Shown here piece after piece: positions 36,935 through 47,758 of a stretch of 64,000 bases of DNA. The stretch comes from Channallabes apus (taxonomy: Eukaryota > Chordata > Actinopteri > Siluriformes > Clariidae): NCBI GenBank assembly GCA_030522415.1, contig CM060118.1:17959151-18023150 (forward strand), in the 5' to 3' direction. Position 1 is the stretch's first letter. Each line of letters begins with the position of its first letter. The notes beneath the pieces are model-generated. The model was not told where the DNA came from, did no database searches, and was given only the letters and a program-made list of their open reading frames with translations. The position numbers were made by a program, and so were the translations under genes.

Positions 36935-38245
36935 GCTCTGTTAGATCAGCTTTACTGCGAGTTTCAAATGACTTATTACTCATTGCAGACTCAGGTAATA
37001 GAGGAGCTTTAATTATGCTGGATCTTAGTGCAGCTTTTGATTTAATCGATCACGATATTCTTATTGATCGTTTGGAACATGTAGTGGGGCTGAGAGGGAC
37101 TGTTTTAAAATGGTTTTCCTCATATCTAAAGGGGCGCTCATTTTCTGTTAGGGTTGGGGATTTTTCCTCGAAGTCAATTGCTTTGGAGTGTGGAGTACCA
37201 CAAATTTAAATTCTGGGACCCATTCATTTTTCTTTGTTTCTTCTGCCATTGGGTCTTATTTTCAAGAAACATGGTATTTCATATCATTTATACGCAGGTG
37301 ACATTCAGATTTATTTACCGATCAGTGCTGGAGCCTCAAGCCCTAATCCATCCTTGGTACTCTGTCTAAAGGAGGTGATGAGCTGGTTAGAGCAAAACTG
37401 CCTGAATTTAAACGCTAGCAAATTGGAAGTTCTGGTTTTCGGGATGAACAATGATGACAGGGATTTAACCGATTTTCTTGGCTCTTGGGAAACATATGTT
37501 CAACCCAAAATAAGAAATTTAGGTGTAATTTTTGACTCTGCTCTTATGTTCAATCATCAGGACAAAAATGTGGTAAAAAATTGCTATTACCAGTTAAGGA
37601 CTATTGCGAAGGACTAAGTCTTTTCTGTCTGTTCCCAACTTAGAAAAAGTGATTCATGCATTCATCTCTTCTCGTTTTGATTATTTTAATGCTCTTTATG
37701 TAGGTATCAGTCAATCACTTAATTCGAAGCTGCAGATAGTTCAAAATGCTACAGCGAGGCTCCTTACTGGTGTCAAGAAAAGGGAGCACATTACTCCGGT
37801 TCTAGAAGGCCTTCATTGGCTTCCTGTGATAGAACGAAATTCAGTACAAGGTGTTGTTGTACATTTACAAAGCTGTTCATGAGTTGGCCGCGGAATATAT
37901 TAAGGACTTGGTGCGTACGAACTCTTGTAGAGCACAAAGGTATTCCAATTGTTTTCAGTTGTTTGTACCAAGAACTCACCTTAAAACAAAAGGGGATCGA
38001 GCCTTTTCAGTTGTTGGTCCTAGACTGTGGAATGCGCTCCCCCCCTGATGTTAGATCTGCATCCTCAGTTGATGTTTTTTAAATCTCGTGTTAAAACGTA
38101 TTTGTGCTTTTAATTCTTGACTTTGCTATTATATGTTATGTTTGTTATGTATTTTATTTTATTTTATTCTATTTTATAGTTTCTTGGATGTTCAGTCCTT
38201 TTGTCTACGTTGTAGCATAAAGGGCTATATAAATAAATGAGACTT
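36935..38245 (+). mobile_element. LINE (L2/CR1-like) 3' half with dead reverse transcriptase
   Basis: Plus-strand frames give LDLSAAFDLIDHDILIDRLE, CGVPQ, the active-site region read as YAGD (Tyr at 37291), LNASKLEVL, LQIVQNATARLLTG and LHWLPV, then RLWNALPP. This is the palm-to-C-terminal order of an L2/CR1/Rex1-type reverse transcriptase. Several frameshifts. The 3' tail GGCTATATAAATAAATGAGA at 38223-38242 is typical of these LINEs. 5'-truncated. Confidence 0.82.
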
Positions 38246-38249
38246 GACT

Positions 38250-39890
38250 TAAAAAATGTATCACCAACAAGCATTGAGCAGGTCATCCAAGAAAACCAAC
38301 AGAAGATGGAGACAATCATTATGAGAACTGTGAAGAAATTCCCTCCCCAGACTTTGAGAGCAAAAATGTACAGAGTATTCGGCAAGATGCAAACCTCTCA
38401 TCATTAGAAAGAATCTGAATGCCATCCGGCAATTCACATAGAAATAATAAAGTTCTGGAAACTATATGAACCTTCACCAAGGTGATTGAAAGAACTACTG
38501 TAGATGTGGAAAAAGAAAGATTCATGATCCAAGACATACAAATTTATTGCTCAAACTCAGTGGAGATAGATTCATGGCTTGGACTTGCATGGTTTCTTTT
38601 GGAAGGTGCATACTAAACTTTATAGATAGCAAGGGATAAACCAGTAAAAAAAAAACATCAAATGAAAATATTATATAAAGACCTAAAAACACTTGTTAAT
38701 TAAAATGAAAGACTTATGATGACATCTTGATGGAAAACAAAGAGTTATAAAGACTTGTTGATTGAGGAGAAGACTAATGAAGACTTTGGAAGGCTTAAAA
38801 TCCTTTATCATTGATGACAAAGACTTTGTCTTCAATCAGTAAGTTTTGGTACATCATAGTTTCCATTGAACAAGTCTTCATAAGACTTCTGAGGTTTGTG
38901 TCTTTAAGAAAGTACCATATGTGTCAAAGCATATTTGTAACTACATCTTGTTTGGTGCACTTCCTATAGTATGTGTCGACCTTTTGTCTATGCACTATAA
39001 AAGGGAGCTGTGGAGCATGCACTCCCTGTGAGATGGTAATACAGAATTTCCTGAGGTCCTCCTTGCCTACTCCCTCACCCCTTGAAGAATCTACCTGCTG
39101 GGCTACATAGACTAAGTGACCTGTCTGAAGAATCTGCTCTGACCTCACTATGCATTGGCCTTTAGTATTTCCATTGAAGGAACTCTCTTAAACTCTGCAT
39201 ATGTCAAAGAAGGCCTTCACTTATTTGCCACCTGATGCCTAGCCACAATGTGAGCAGCTCCCTGATTGAAAACCAGTGTTGAGTTTTCCTGGACCTGTAC
39301 ACCTTCTATAACTCAGTCTCTTCTTGTGTACAGGTTAACCGTGATGATCACCTCCTTCTACAGTTACCTGTTGCAGTCCACTCTCCAAAACCTAAAACCG
39401 AGTCTTGTGTGTGTGACCAGTCAGTAAAAGCATAACGGTTATTGCATTCTTGCATCTCTTCCATTACTTGTATTCCATCACAACTTTGTTAAAAGTTTCT
39501 AAATAGACCTCTGCCCCTGTCGTGTCCTGCTTTTGGGACCAACCTATCTGCACCCATTCTGACAATAAAAGCTTTTGACGGGGTGGGTGAAAATTAACTA
39601 GGCAATATTTAATGGCTATTGAATTTGTATCACTGGAGCACCACACTTTTTTGCTCTTAGTGTCTGTGCATGATTAGACCAGCATTTTCCAGGATGTTGG
39701 CTGGGACAACACAGACCTCATGAAATTCCTCCAAGAAGTCCAGTTATTACTCCATATGATAAAAGTTCCCCCCCCCCCCCTGTGAGGCTACGCAAAGGAG
39801 AGGGGGTGTACAGTAAGTCTCGCACACTGGAGGACTTGGACACATGGATTCTGGATATTCTCAGCAAAACATGTGAAAAAAAACTTTTGA
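38250..39890. other. intergenic; possible solitary LTR-like promoter
   Basis: No gene. A strong TATAAAAG at 38996-39003 and AATAAAAGC at about 39565 lie in sequence that resembles a solo LTR, but terminal repeats were not established. A run of Cs lies at about 39769-39780. Confidence 0.35.
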
Positions 39891-40110
39891 CCATTAAATG
39901 ACCTCACGCCACAGTACCTGAGTAAACTGCTAGTGTCTTACGATCCGCCACGCCTACTTTGATCACAGGATGCAGCTGCTTGTCACCATGCATTATAAAA
40001 ACTACAGCAGGGGGCAGAGCTTTTTCTTACAAAGCCCCAAAGTTATGAAATAGCCTTTCAATTAATGTTCGGGACTCAGTGTTTAAGTCTAGACTAAAAA
40101 TCTATTAATT
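39890..40110 (+). mobile_element. LINE reverse-transcriptase C-terminal fragment
   Basis: Shifted frames give a KAPKL..NSL...VRDS.FKSRLK pattern near 40030-40095, as at the C-terminus of L2/CR1-type LINE proteins. Only the tail remains. Confidence 0.5.
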
Positions 40111-40594
40111 TAGTCAATATCTATTAATTTTTGTGAATAGATTTGCCTTAGTAAAGTGCTAAAATAGCAGAACTGGGGGACTCATGGATGTAGAGTATGA
40201 TGGTGAACTGGTATGTTTAGATGATGTCAACCCCACTCTCATTGATCACTCATGTTTGTTGACGGTGAAGTGACTGGTTGCTTTACATCCCAAGGAGCCC
40301 TCATGTCTGTGTTTCCTTCTGGCTCTCACTTTTATTTATGCTATCATAGTTAGTCCTACCGGAGTCCCAACTTGTAATCTGCATTAAATATAGATTCACC
40401 CCCAGCCACTAGGGGGTATTACATGCCTCACACTTAAAATATTTCAAATGTTTTTAATAAGTTTTAACATATGTACTTTTCATAATATTTTTGTGGTCTG
40501 ATATGCACCATGCCAATGTAACCAATCTATACTAAAAGTATAATAAAAACCCTTTTAAGTCTCATCAGTGGTAAATTTGGTCTCTGATGGATTT

Positions 40595-40596
40595 GT

Positions 40597-40627
<31 letters not shown>

Positions 40628-40630
40628 GCC
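40595..40630. repeat. (TTTA)n repeat
   Basis: About nine tetranucleotide units. Confidence 0.85.
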
Positions 40631-40839
40631 AAAATGCAAACTCAAATCTAACAGAATATTTTTTCCCTTTGCCTAGTTACGGGTAACCTGTTGTCACTTT
40701 TGGTTTGAACAGGTGTATTTGTTGTCTAACATACTGTACAATAAATAACACAGCTCAACAATTATAAAACAAGATCCACAAAGAAATAATAATTAACAGA
40801 CCTGGGTCTTAAGACATTTTAATACAGGTCTTCATAAGC

Positions 40840-41150
40840 TATGCACACATGGATTTTGATATATTGGCCAATTTTTCCTAGCAATATTTCTTAAACTAAG
40901 GCACATTTAATTGAGACTGTTAATGAATAGGATTTTCATATCTTGCACAGAATTATATGCATATCTGAGTTCTGAGTGGGCCACTCTGAAACATTCAGGA
41001 TTTTTACTTTGAGCAACTCCAGTATACTGTAGCTTTAGTAATAATTTTTACATAAGCAGGGTCCTTGTTGGAAAGTCTACCTCTGCCCTAGACTGAAGTC
41101 TTTTGTAGACTCAAATATAATTCAGACCCCCCCAGTTTCCCGGTCGTCAC
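40840..41150 (-). mobile_element. degraded Tc1-like piece
   Basis: GGGCCACTCTGAAACATTCA and GGTCCTTGTTGGAAAGTCTA, CCTCTGCCC follow the order of a minus-strand Tc1-like transposase region. No frame survives. Confidence 0.45.
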
Positions 41151-42835
41151 CTGGAGGGGATGTATGCATGGTAATCTAAATTACATAAATTAGGACTATT
41201 AAACAATTTCTTTTGAAAGACACTTTCAGTTTAGATAGGTCTGCTAAGCATATGAGTGCATTTGTGTGTCTGTTTAACAGAGCTGCCAGACATCAAAAGC
41301 AGCATCCTTTGATGACAACACAACAAAGAGTTTAGGTATTTATGAGGTTGATGAGATGGTTCTACTTTCATACCAATTGCAAACAAACTTTTTAATTTAT
41401 CTCTATGTACTCCAACTGAAGCTTTTAAGGCTTTGAACTGATGACTTTATTGTTCCATATTTAGTTTGAACTGTCTAATATACACGTGTTTTTTATCAGA
41501 GTATGAGAGGGCGTGAGAGAGACAGAAGAGCAGGAGAGAATGTTGTTGCTTTTTGGGCATTGCACAATTGCTGGAAAGACTATATGGCCTGAAAAAAGAA
41601 ATCGCTAAATTAATTTTCAGAGAGTGCTAACATTGAGTTAGCCTCTGGAATACATTCAAAAAGACATTTCTCTCCTGAAAACATGCATCCATCATTCCAA
41701 ATGGTTCATGCAATGCATTGTGATTCATGCATATGATAATGTGCAATTTTATAGTTTTTTAGGTAAAGGTGAATATACCGAATGACACCTAGCATAAAAT
41801 TAAATTAAAAACTTGCTGTTCACTAAATTACAGATGGATATACTCTAAACAAGAACTGCACCAAATTCCATTGTTTTCAGACATCTAACAGAATTGTCAA
41901 TTACTTTACCAGCAGTATATAACAGTTTAACAGAAATGTGTGATGTATAATAAAGCACTAGCTATAATTAGATATTTTAAAATTATACTCAGAATATATA
42001 AATATAGCAAAACTTTTTTCATGTAATAATTTTTAGCAATTAGTTGATAAATTTTTGTTTGTTTTATATTACACACTTTAAACATCTACACTCTTCAATC
42101 CATCTTCAAATGTCAGCAGTTTGGGGGGGAAAGGAATACACTGAGAGTTTAAAAGCTAGACATATAAAGGACAGACTATGTGTTAAATGCCACGTCTCTG
42201 AGGTATAGTAAAGGCCTAATGCTAGGACTCCATCTAGTGATGGCTTTCAGAATCGAATATGTTAAAGTCCTTGAAGACATGATATACACATTGAGGCGCT
42301 CATGCAACAATGTTTCAAATAATAGTTTTCTGCTTTATATTCTTTGTGCAGTTCTGACGTGTTTGAATTATATGGCTGTTTTTTCAAAAAATGAAAACAT
42401 CTGTACATCCAACCACTATGCCATGAACTAAGCAACAGTAAAGAATAACTTGCACCTTTTATGCTGATGTTTGATGGGAACATTTCCTTAAGACATTACC
42501 AAGAAATTATGTCAAGTCATTACCATTACTTACAAAGTCTGTATTTTTTAGGAAAAGTTCTCCATAGTTCAATACTATAGTAGAAGTAAACTACTGACGT
42601 GCAGCCTATCGCTAGGTGCCTCAATTAAGTCTTTTGTAGACTCAAATATGATTCAGACCCCCCAGTTTCCCGGTCGTTGCCTGTATACCCTATCATACAG
42701 CCTATAATATTGTGGTATATCACCAGAAACCCTGAGCAGATCTGTCCAACCAAGCACATCTGGCACCATGAAAATGTTATAGTGAGGCTAAGAATCTTAT
42801 ATCAATCGGTTTTGCACCTACATTCATGAAAATTT
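41150..42835. other. intergenic, no gene seen
   Basis: Contains a second copy (42627-42677) of the 52-bp segment at 41096-41147. No coding exon recognised. Confidence 0.5.
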
Positions 42836-42836
42836 T

Positions 42837-42840
<4 letters not shown>

Positions 42841-42922
<82 letters not shown>
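42841..42922. repeat. (GT)n microsatellite
   Basis: About 80 bp of GT, the longest in the window. Confidence 0.95.
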
Positions 42923-42923
<1 letters not shown>

Positions 42924-43427
42924 ATGTGTCTACTCATTGCAGCCACACCTCCCCCTGTACCTAAAACTCACAGGCAAAGAGTATATACTGTATCCAGCAT
43001 AAGCCTGTAAGCCAACAGCCCTGTCCTACTTTTACTTACAGTAGGCTATATTAGTGATGCTAGAGCCTTGATTCTTGGATTGATAGAGAGAGGAGATAAT
43101 GAATCAGTTTTAAAATTCCACTTGTGCCTGAAAGAAGAAAAAGAACAAAAATAAATAAAAATGTATAAATAAAATTAAAATTACTAATTTGTGTATACTG
43201 GAGATAAATCTCCATGCCCTGAGATTAAACACTGGCAAATCTTTTTTAAAGAAGAGATACCAACTTTTAAGACTGGTGTTAGTACCTTATTGAATGCTAG
43301 CATTTCGGATGGCACTGGATGCATGTTAAAAAAAATGCAAAGTTAGGATTACATTATTTTACAAAAGTGTTAGATGTGTCATAATAATAGTGTATAGTTT
43401 TATTTCTTTTATCACCTACTCATTTTG

Positions 43428-44406
43428 TCAGAAGTTTACATACACTTAGTTTGTTTTGAGTAATATTGCCTTTAAATTGTTTAACCTGGATAAAGGATTT
43501 CAGGTAACCTTCCACATTCTTACAATATGTTGCTGAAATTTTAGCCCATTCCACCTGACAGAACTTAACTGAGTCAGGTTTGTAGTCTGCCTTGCTTGCA
43601 CATGCTTTTTCAGTTCTGCCACAGATTTCTATGTGAATTAATGTCAGGAATAACTCTATTGACTTTATTGTCCTTAAGCCATTTTCCCACAACTTTGAAA
43701 GTATACTAGGAGTCATTTGGAAGTGTACATTGTCTATTTGGAAGACCCATCTTAAAATGTTCCTTCAATATAGCCACATAATCTTCCCTCCTCATGATGC
43801 CATCTACAGTATTCTGTGAAGTGCTCCAGTCTATCCTGAAGCAAAACACCCCAAACAGCATGATGCTGCCACCCCAGTGCTTCATGCTTGGGATAGTGTT
43901 CTTCAGCTTACAATTTCCTACTTACAAAGGTCCTTTGCTGTTGCTCTAAGATTTATTTGTATTTTTTTGTACCAAAGTATGCATCTCCTTACTGAGTGAT
44001 ATGATGTCTGTGTGGTCCCATAGTATTTATACTTGTAAAATGGATGTGGTACCTTCAGGAATTTGGACATTTTTCCTAAGGATGAACCAGACTTGTGGAT
44101 GTCCACAATTCTAAATTTTCACAATTTTTGAACATATATTTAAGGTTTTGAATGATCTCTTTTGATTTTTCCATGGAAGAGAAAGTGGGTTGACTGAAAT
44201 GATGTCAATTAGCCTATCAGAACATTCTAAAACCTATTATCCATCTACTTCTTCTTCTAAAACGTATCTTATCACTTATCTGTGACACATTGCAATTGAA
44301 TATATATTGAATTTGAAGTTAAATAATCAATTGTTGGAAAAATTACTAGTGTCGGGCATAAAGTAGATGTCCTAGCCGACTTTACTATGTGTATGTAAAC
44401 TTCTGA
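43428..44406 (-). mobile_element. Tc1-like (Sleeping Beauty-type) transposon, both ends present
   Basis: Perfect 18-bp inverted ends TCAGAAGTTTACATACAC at 43428-43445 and its complement at 44389-44406, the outer terminal sequence of salmonid-type Tc1 elements. It is 979 bp long. Minus-strand remnants such as AKISATYCKNVEGYLKSFIQ and QVKQFKG resemble the C-terminal coding region of that family. The transposase is truncated and frame-broken, so the copy is non-autonomous. Confidence 0.85.
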
Positions 44407-44409
44407 ATT

Positions 44410-45940
44410 CAACAGTACTTCCTGAAAGCAGGGTTGTTGTTTTTTTTTTTTTTTGCTAATGCTATTCACCATTGCCCTATATTCAGTCCAGCTTCTGAAT
44501 CCTGCTGATAATGCAGACCGATTACAACTCAAGCATAAGGTTATCTTGACTCATACACCTACTTTAAAATCTAAGAGTATGGGGCCAACCCCATCTTGCT
44601 GAGCATTGACTGCTTAATGTACCATGAAGAGTGCCTAACATAAAATTAACATAGCTGAACAACTGACCTTCAACAGCTCATGACAGAGCCAACTAGAGCA
44701 GACCAGTTACACTCTGGCTGTATATTGCAGTTAGCATAATAACCTATGTTCCCATTAACATTTTGCCATTGCATCAGACCAGTTCTGAGCTACAGTTCTT
44801 ACCTTTATGTTTTTGACTGGTGGTGTAAATGTAGACCACTATGTGTATATTTCTAGTTCTTGTTTTGCATTTTTGGAAACATTTACAGTACTTGCAAGTT
44901 ATACAAGAAATACCATCATAACTAATAGTATACTAATAGTATAGTATTTCAGCAAACGGCAATGAACAGAAGGATATATTATTTTCATTTTTCAGGGTGT
45001 GCACCTATGGCTGTATTTTTCAGCAACTCAGTCAAGAAAAAAAAAGGTTTGTTTCCATACAATTATAGGTACCATATGCATATGTACAAGTAACTGTATA
45101 CAAATATAAAAATATTTGGACCACACAGATGATAATAATAATAATAAAAATAAAAAAAATAATAATAATAATAATAATAATAGAAATTTAATCTGGTTAC
45201 AGTAAACACTGAACGTGACACCAAAAACTTAGTGTGCAAAATTAAGCTAGCCCAAGTATAGACCAACTGAATATGCAAATGCAACAACTACAGTTAAGTA
45301 AGCTTTGTATGCAAATACAGTATTCAGAATTCCTAGAACTCCTGCCATGTTCTCCCTGTGCTTGGTGGGTTTCTCCGGTTCTCCGGTTTCCTCCCACAGT
45401 CCACTTGCGTTTCCAAATTGCTTGTAGTATGTGCATGAGCATGTAAATTTTGACCGGAGGTTCTACTGCAGTCATACAAAATGTGAATAAATACAACAGT
45501 CACCACTGGCCTCCATGGTCCCTAGTTGGATTACAGAGGTTCCTGGAGGGATGGGTGGATAATCTTATTTGCAAGGACACAAAAACATTCCATTCCCTTT
45601 CTCCTGAAATTCCTTAAAAATTATGTATTTTACAAAAGACAAAAATATGATACTTTTCACAGCACCAATGGGTTAGCGTTCACTGTTCTTTAAAACTTAC
45701 TTTCCAGTCCAGTCTTTCTCAAAAACAACCTGCTAAAAGTTCCTTCCCTGTTCAGTCACTCCCCATTCTTAAAGACTCTCAAACATTACTGTTTACTCTT
45801 GACATCATTTCTAGCCTCTCCTGCATATATTTCTTGCACGAGAGCAATAGGTGCTCGATAGTCTCACGTTCATGCCATTCCTCACAGAGTCATATTGGGT
45901 GTTTACCTATTATAAATAAAGTGCTGTTTACATTTATATA
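44410..45940. other. intergenic, no gene; repeat fragments
   Basis: AAT/AATA tandem tract at 45131-45181. A short fragment of the tRNA-headed repeat family at about 45345-45430 (CATGTTCTCCCTGTGCTTGG). Otherwise AT-rich. Confidence 0.5.
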
Positions 45941-45942
45941 TC

Positions 45943-46300
45943 TTTAAAGTGCCCCTATTATGCCATTTTAAAGGTTGGTAATATTGCTTTATGAGTCTCT
46001 TAAAACAGGTTTACATGTATGCAAGGTCAAAAACACTTTAGTTTTCTCCAAAAATAGATTAAAATTTTATCCCATTTCTAAATGATTTGTAAACGACTCG
46101 TGTGAAGCAGTTCGAAGATTCAGTCTGTCTAAAACCCTCCTGTCCGTGAGCCCTCACTGCTGTGATTGGTCAGATGGCGCAGTCCTTTATGATTGGTCTA
46201 CCGCTACAGCGTGTGTCGGAAAACGAAACGCCCATTACCATAACTGAACGACAGCTCTGGAGACCCGTCAATACATAGAAAAGATGGCCTTGGTTTAACT
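45943..46300. repeat. MITE-like DNA-transposon derivative
   Basis: Starts TTAAAGTGCCCCTATTATGC, continues AACAGGTTTACATGTATGCA and AAACACTTTAGTTTTCTCCA, and reaches TGTGATTGGTCAGATGG. This order is familiar from abundant fish non-autonomous DNA elements. The right end was not found. It lies about 0.5 kb upstream of the dmac2l promoter. Confidence 0.5.
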
Positions 46301-46793
46301 GTATCAATTCGAGCCGGAGTCTGACGATGAAATGGTTGAAGTGGCACATCGACAAGCACGTTTCACAAGCACGACTGGAGCAGGACGTTTCTCAGTGGTA
46401 AGTGTCATATGTTAACAAGAGTTGTTCGCGACGTAGAACGTGAGCGGACATAATGCAAATATGTTACTTAGTGACATGGATCCGTAACAGAAAAAGATTC
46501 GAATTGCTAGCGACTCGTTTAGGCGAATGTGAGCCAACTCTTTTTTTAAATAGACAAAAACATCATTTATCGTGCACTGTCGGCATCACAACTTTGCAGA
46601 TAGTTTATGTTCACATACAGCTACATGACACACTTTCATGAAAGATCATATTTGAAAACGCATAATTATGGACCTATCGTTTTCATCAATATTTGGGTTG
46701 ATCACCCAAATTCAGCACATATTAGCCCCACCACTCCTTTCCTGCAAGGGATCGCATGACATTTATCACTTTTTGTATGTTAAAATCAGTCGT

Positions 46794-46970
46794 CCAATAT
46801 GGCCGCCTTTAAACGAAATGGCTTCAGCGAAATGACGTCATGTCGGATCCCACTAATGTGGCTAATGATGATGTGACCTGACCAATGGGAGATCAGAACG
46901 CGTTGACGTAATCCGACGTGAGGTGACAGGTCATGAAAGTGGCGCATGGCGGAGTAGGATGTAAATAACA
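46794..46970 (+). promoter_or_regulatory. dmac2l: dmac2l promoter region
   Basis: This stretch upstream of the dmac2l first exon is GC-richer than its surroundings. It holds a YY1-like ATGGCCGCC block (46799-46807), a palindromic CRE TGACGTCA (46833-46840), a CCAAT box (46882-46886) and a half-CRE TGACGTAA (46904-46911). No TATA box is obvious. The mix suits a housekeeping nuclear-encoded mitochondrial gene; the binding itself is inferred. Confidence 0.6.
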
Positions 46971-47018
46971 CTGGCAGAGGTGAAGTGCTGCACTGCTTAC
47001 TTGTGTGTTTTATACCAG
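46970..47018 (+). other. dmac2l: dmac2l non-coding exon 1 (5' UTR), 3' border
   Basis: Ends at TATACCAG followed by a strong donor GTGAGT. The transcription start is not known, so the left border is nominal. The frame leading into the start codon is closed by TAG at 46955-46957, and no ATG follows that stop in this frame before exon 2, supporting translation from the exon 2 ATG. Confidence 0.5.
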
Positions 47019-47648
47019 GTGAGTCACTGTATATAAATACTGCAGTTATCGGGAATTTAATACGGTGATCTTACACTGATATACTGTTATTTAGAGCCGA
47101 CTGTGGTTTGGTGGTTTTGATGTTGCTAGTTCACGGTTCATGTGAGGGAAATAAGCGTGTTTTACTTACAGTAAATGTCTGTGTTATAAAAGAATATGTC
47201 AGATTATTACATCGCTTTACAGAGGTGTTCGTGTCTAGGCTGTGAGAAAGACTGAATAAACAGTTAAAATCCCTTCATTTGACACGTCTTAAAGATGTAA
47301 ACTGTTTGTATTTTACATCAAAGTGTATATAAATGAATATATCCTATTTTTAGTAGTTGAATGTTAAATTAATACGAGGATTAAAGTATTACTTTTTTTA
47401 TACAGGCATTTTATGCGTCGTATTTCAAAATGTACAGTATTTCCTTAGTGCTGTAAAGGTGCGGACACTAGAGGGCAGTAATGGACCAGAAGAGTTTAGG
47501 AAAAAAATATCTTTTGCAAGAAAGCCTTAACGCTTTATACAGCATAGTCTGGTAATTCCCAGTATAAAGTATTATTTATATTTTTCTGTACGACTTACGT
47601 GTGGTAAGAAGGTGTCTGGTTGTTTGGTATTTTTCAGAAATAAGAGCT

Positions 47649-47758
47649 ATGAGTCTTCTGAGTGGAACGGCGAGGTGTGTTTTAAACACGTACTCCCGTT
47701 GTGCACCGCCAGGGGGCAGAAGAGCGTTCTGGGGCTGGCTCAACGCCGTCTTTAACAA
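47649..47758 (+). CDS. dmac2l: dmac2l coding exon 1: presequence
   Basis: The exon starts at 47638 after TTTTCAG; the ATG is 11 nt inside it. It encodes residues 1-36, with an Arg-rich leader and then RRAFWGWLNAVFN. The donor is AACAA|GTAATAA. Confidence 0.92.

Noticed and set aside
46170..46355. 61-codon minus-strand frame near the dmac2l promoter
   Set aside because: It overlaps the MITE-like repeat and has no recognisable motif.
45900..46790. A head-to-head partner (L2HGDH) upstream of dmac2l
   Set aside because: I looked for it because it is the mammalian neighbour, but only a MITE-like repeat and non-coding sequence are present.
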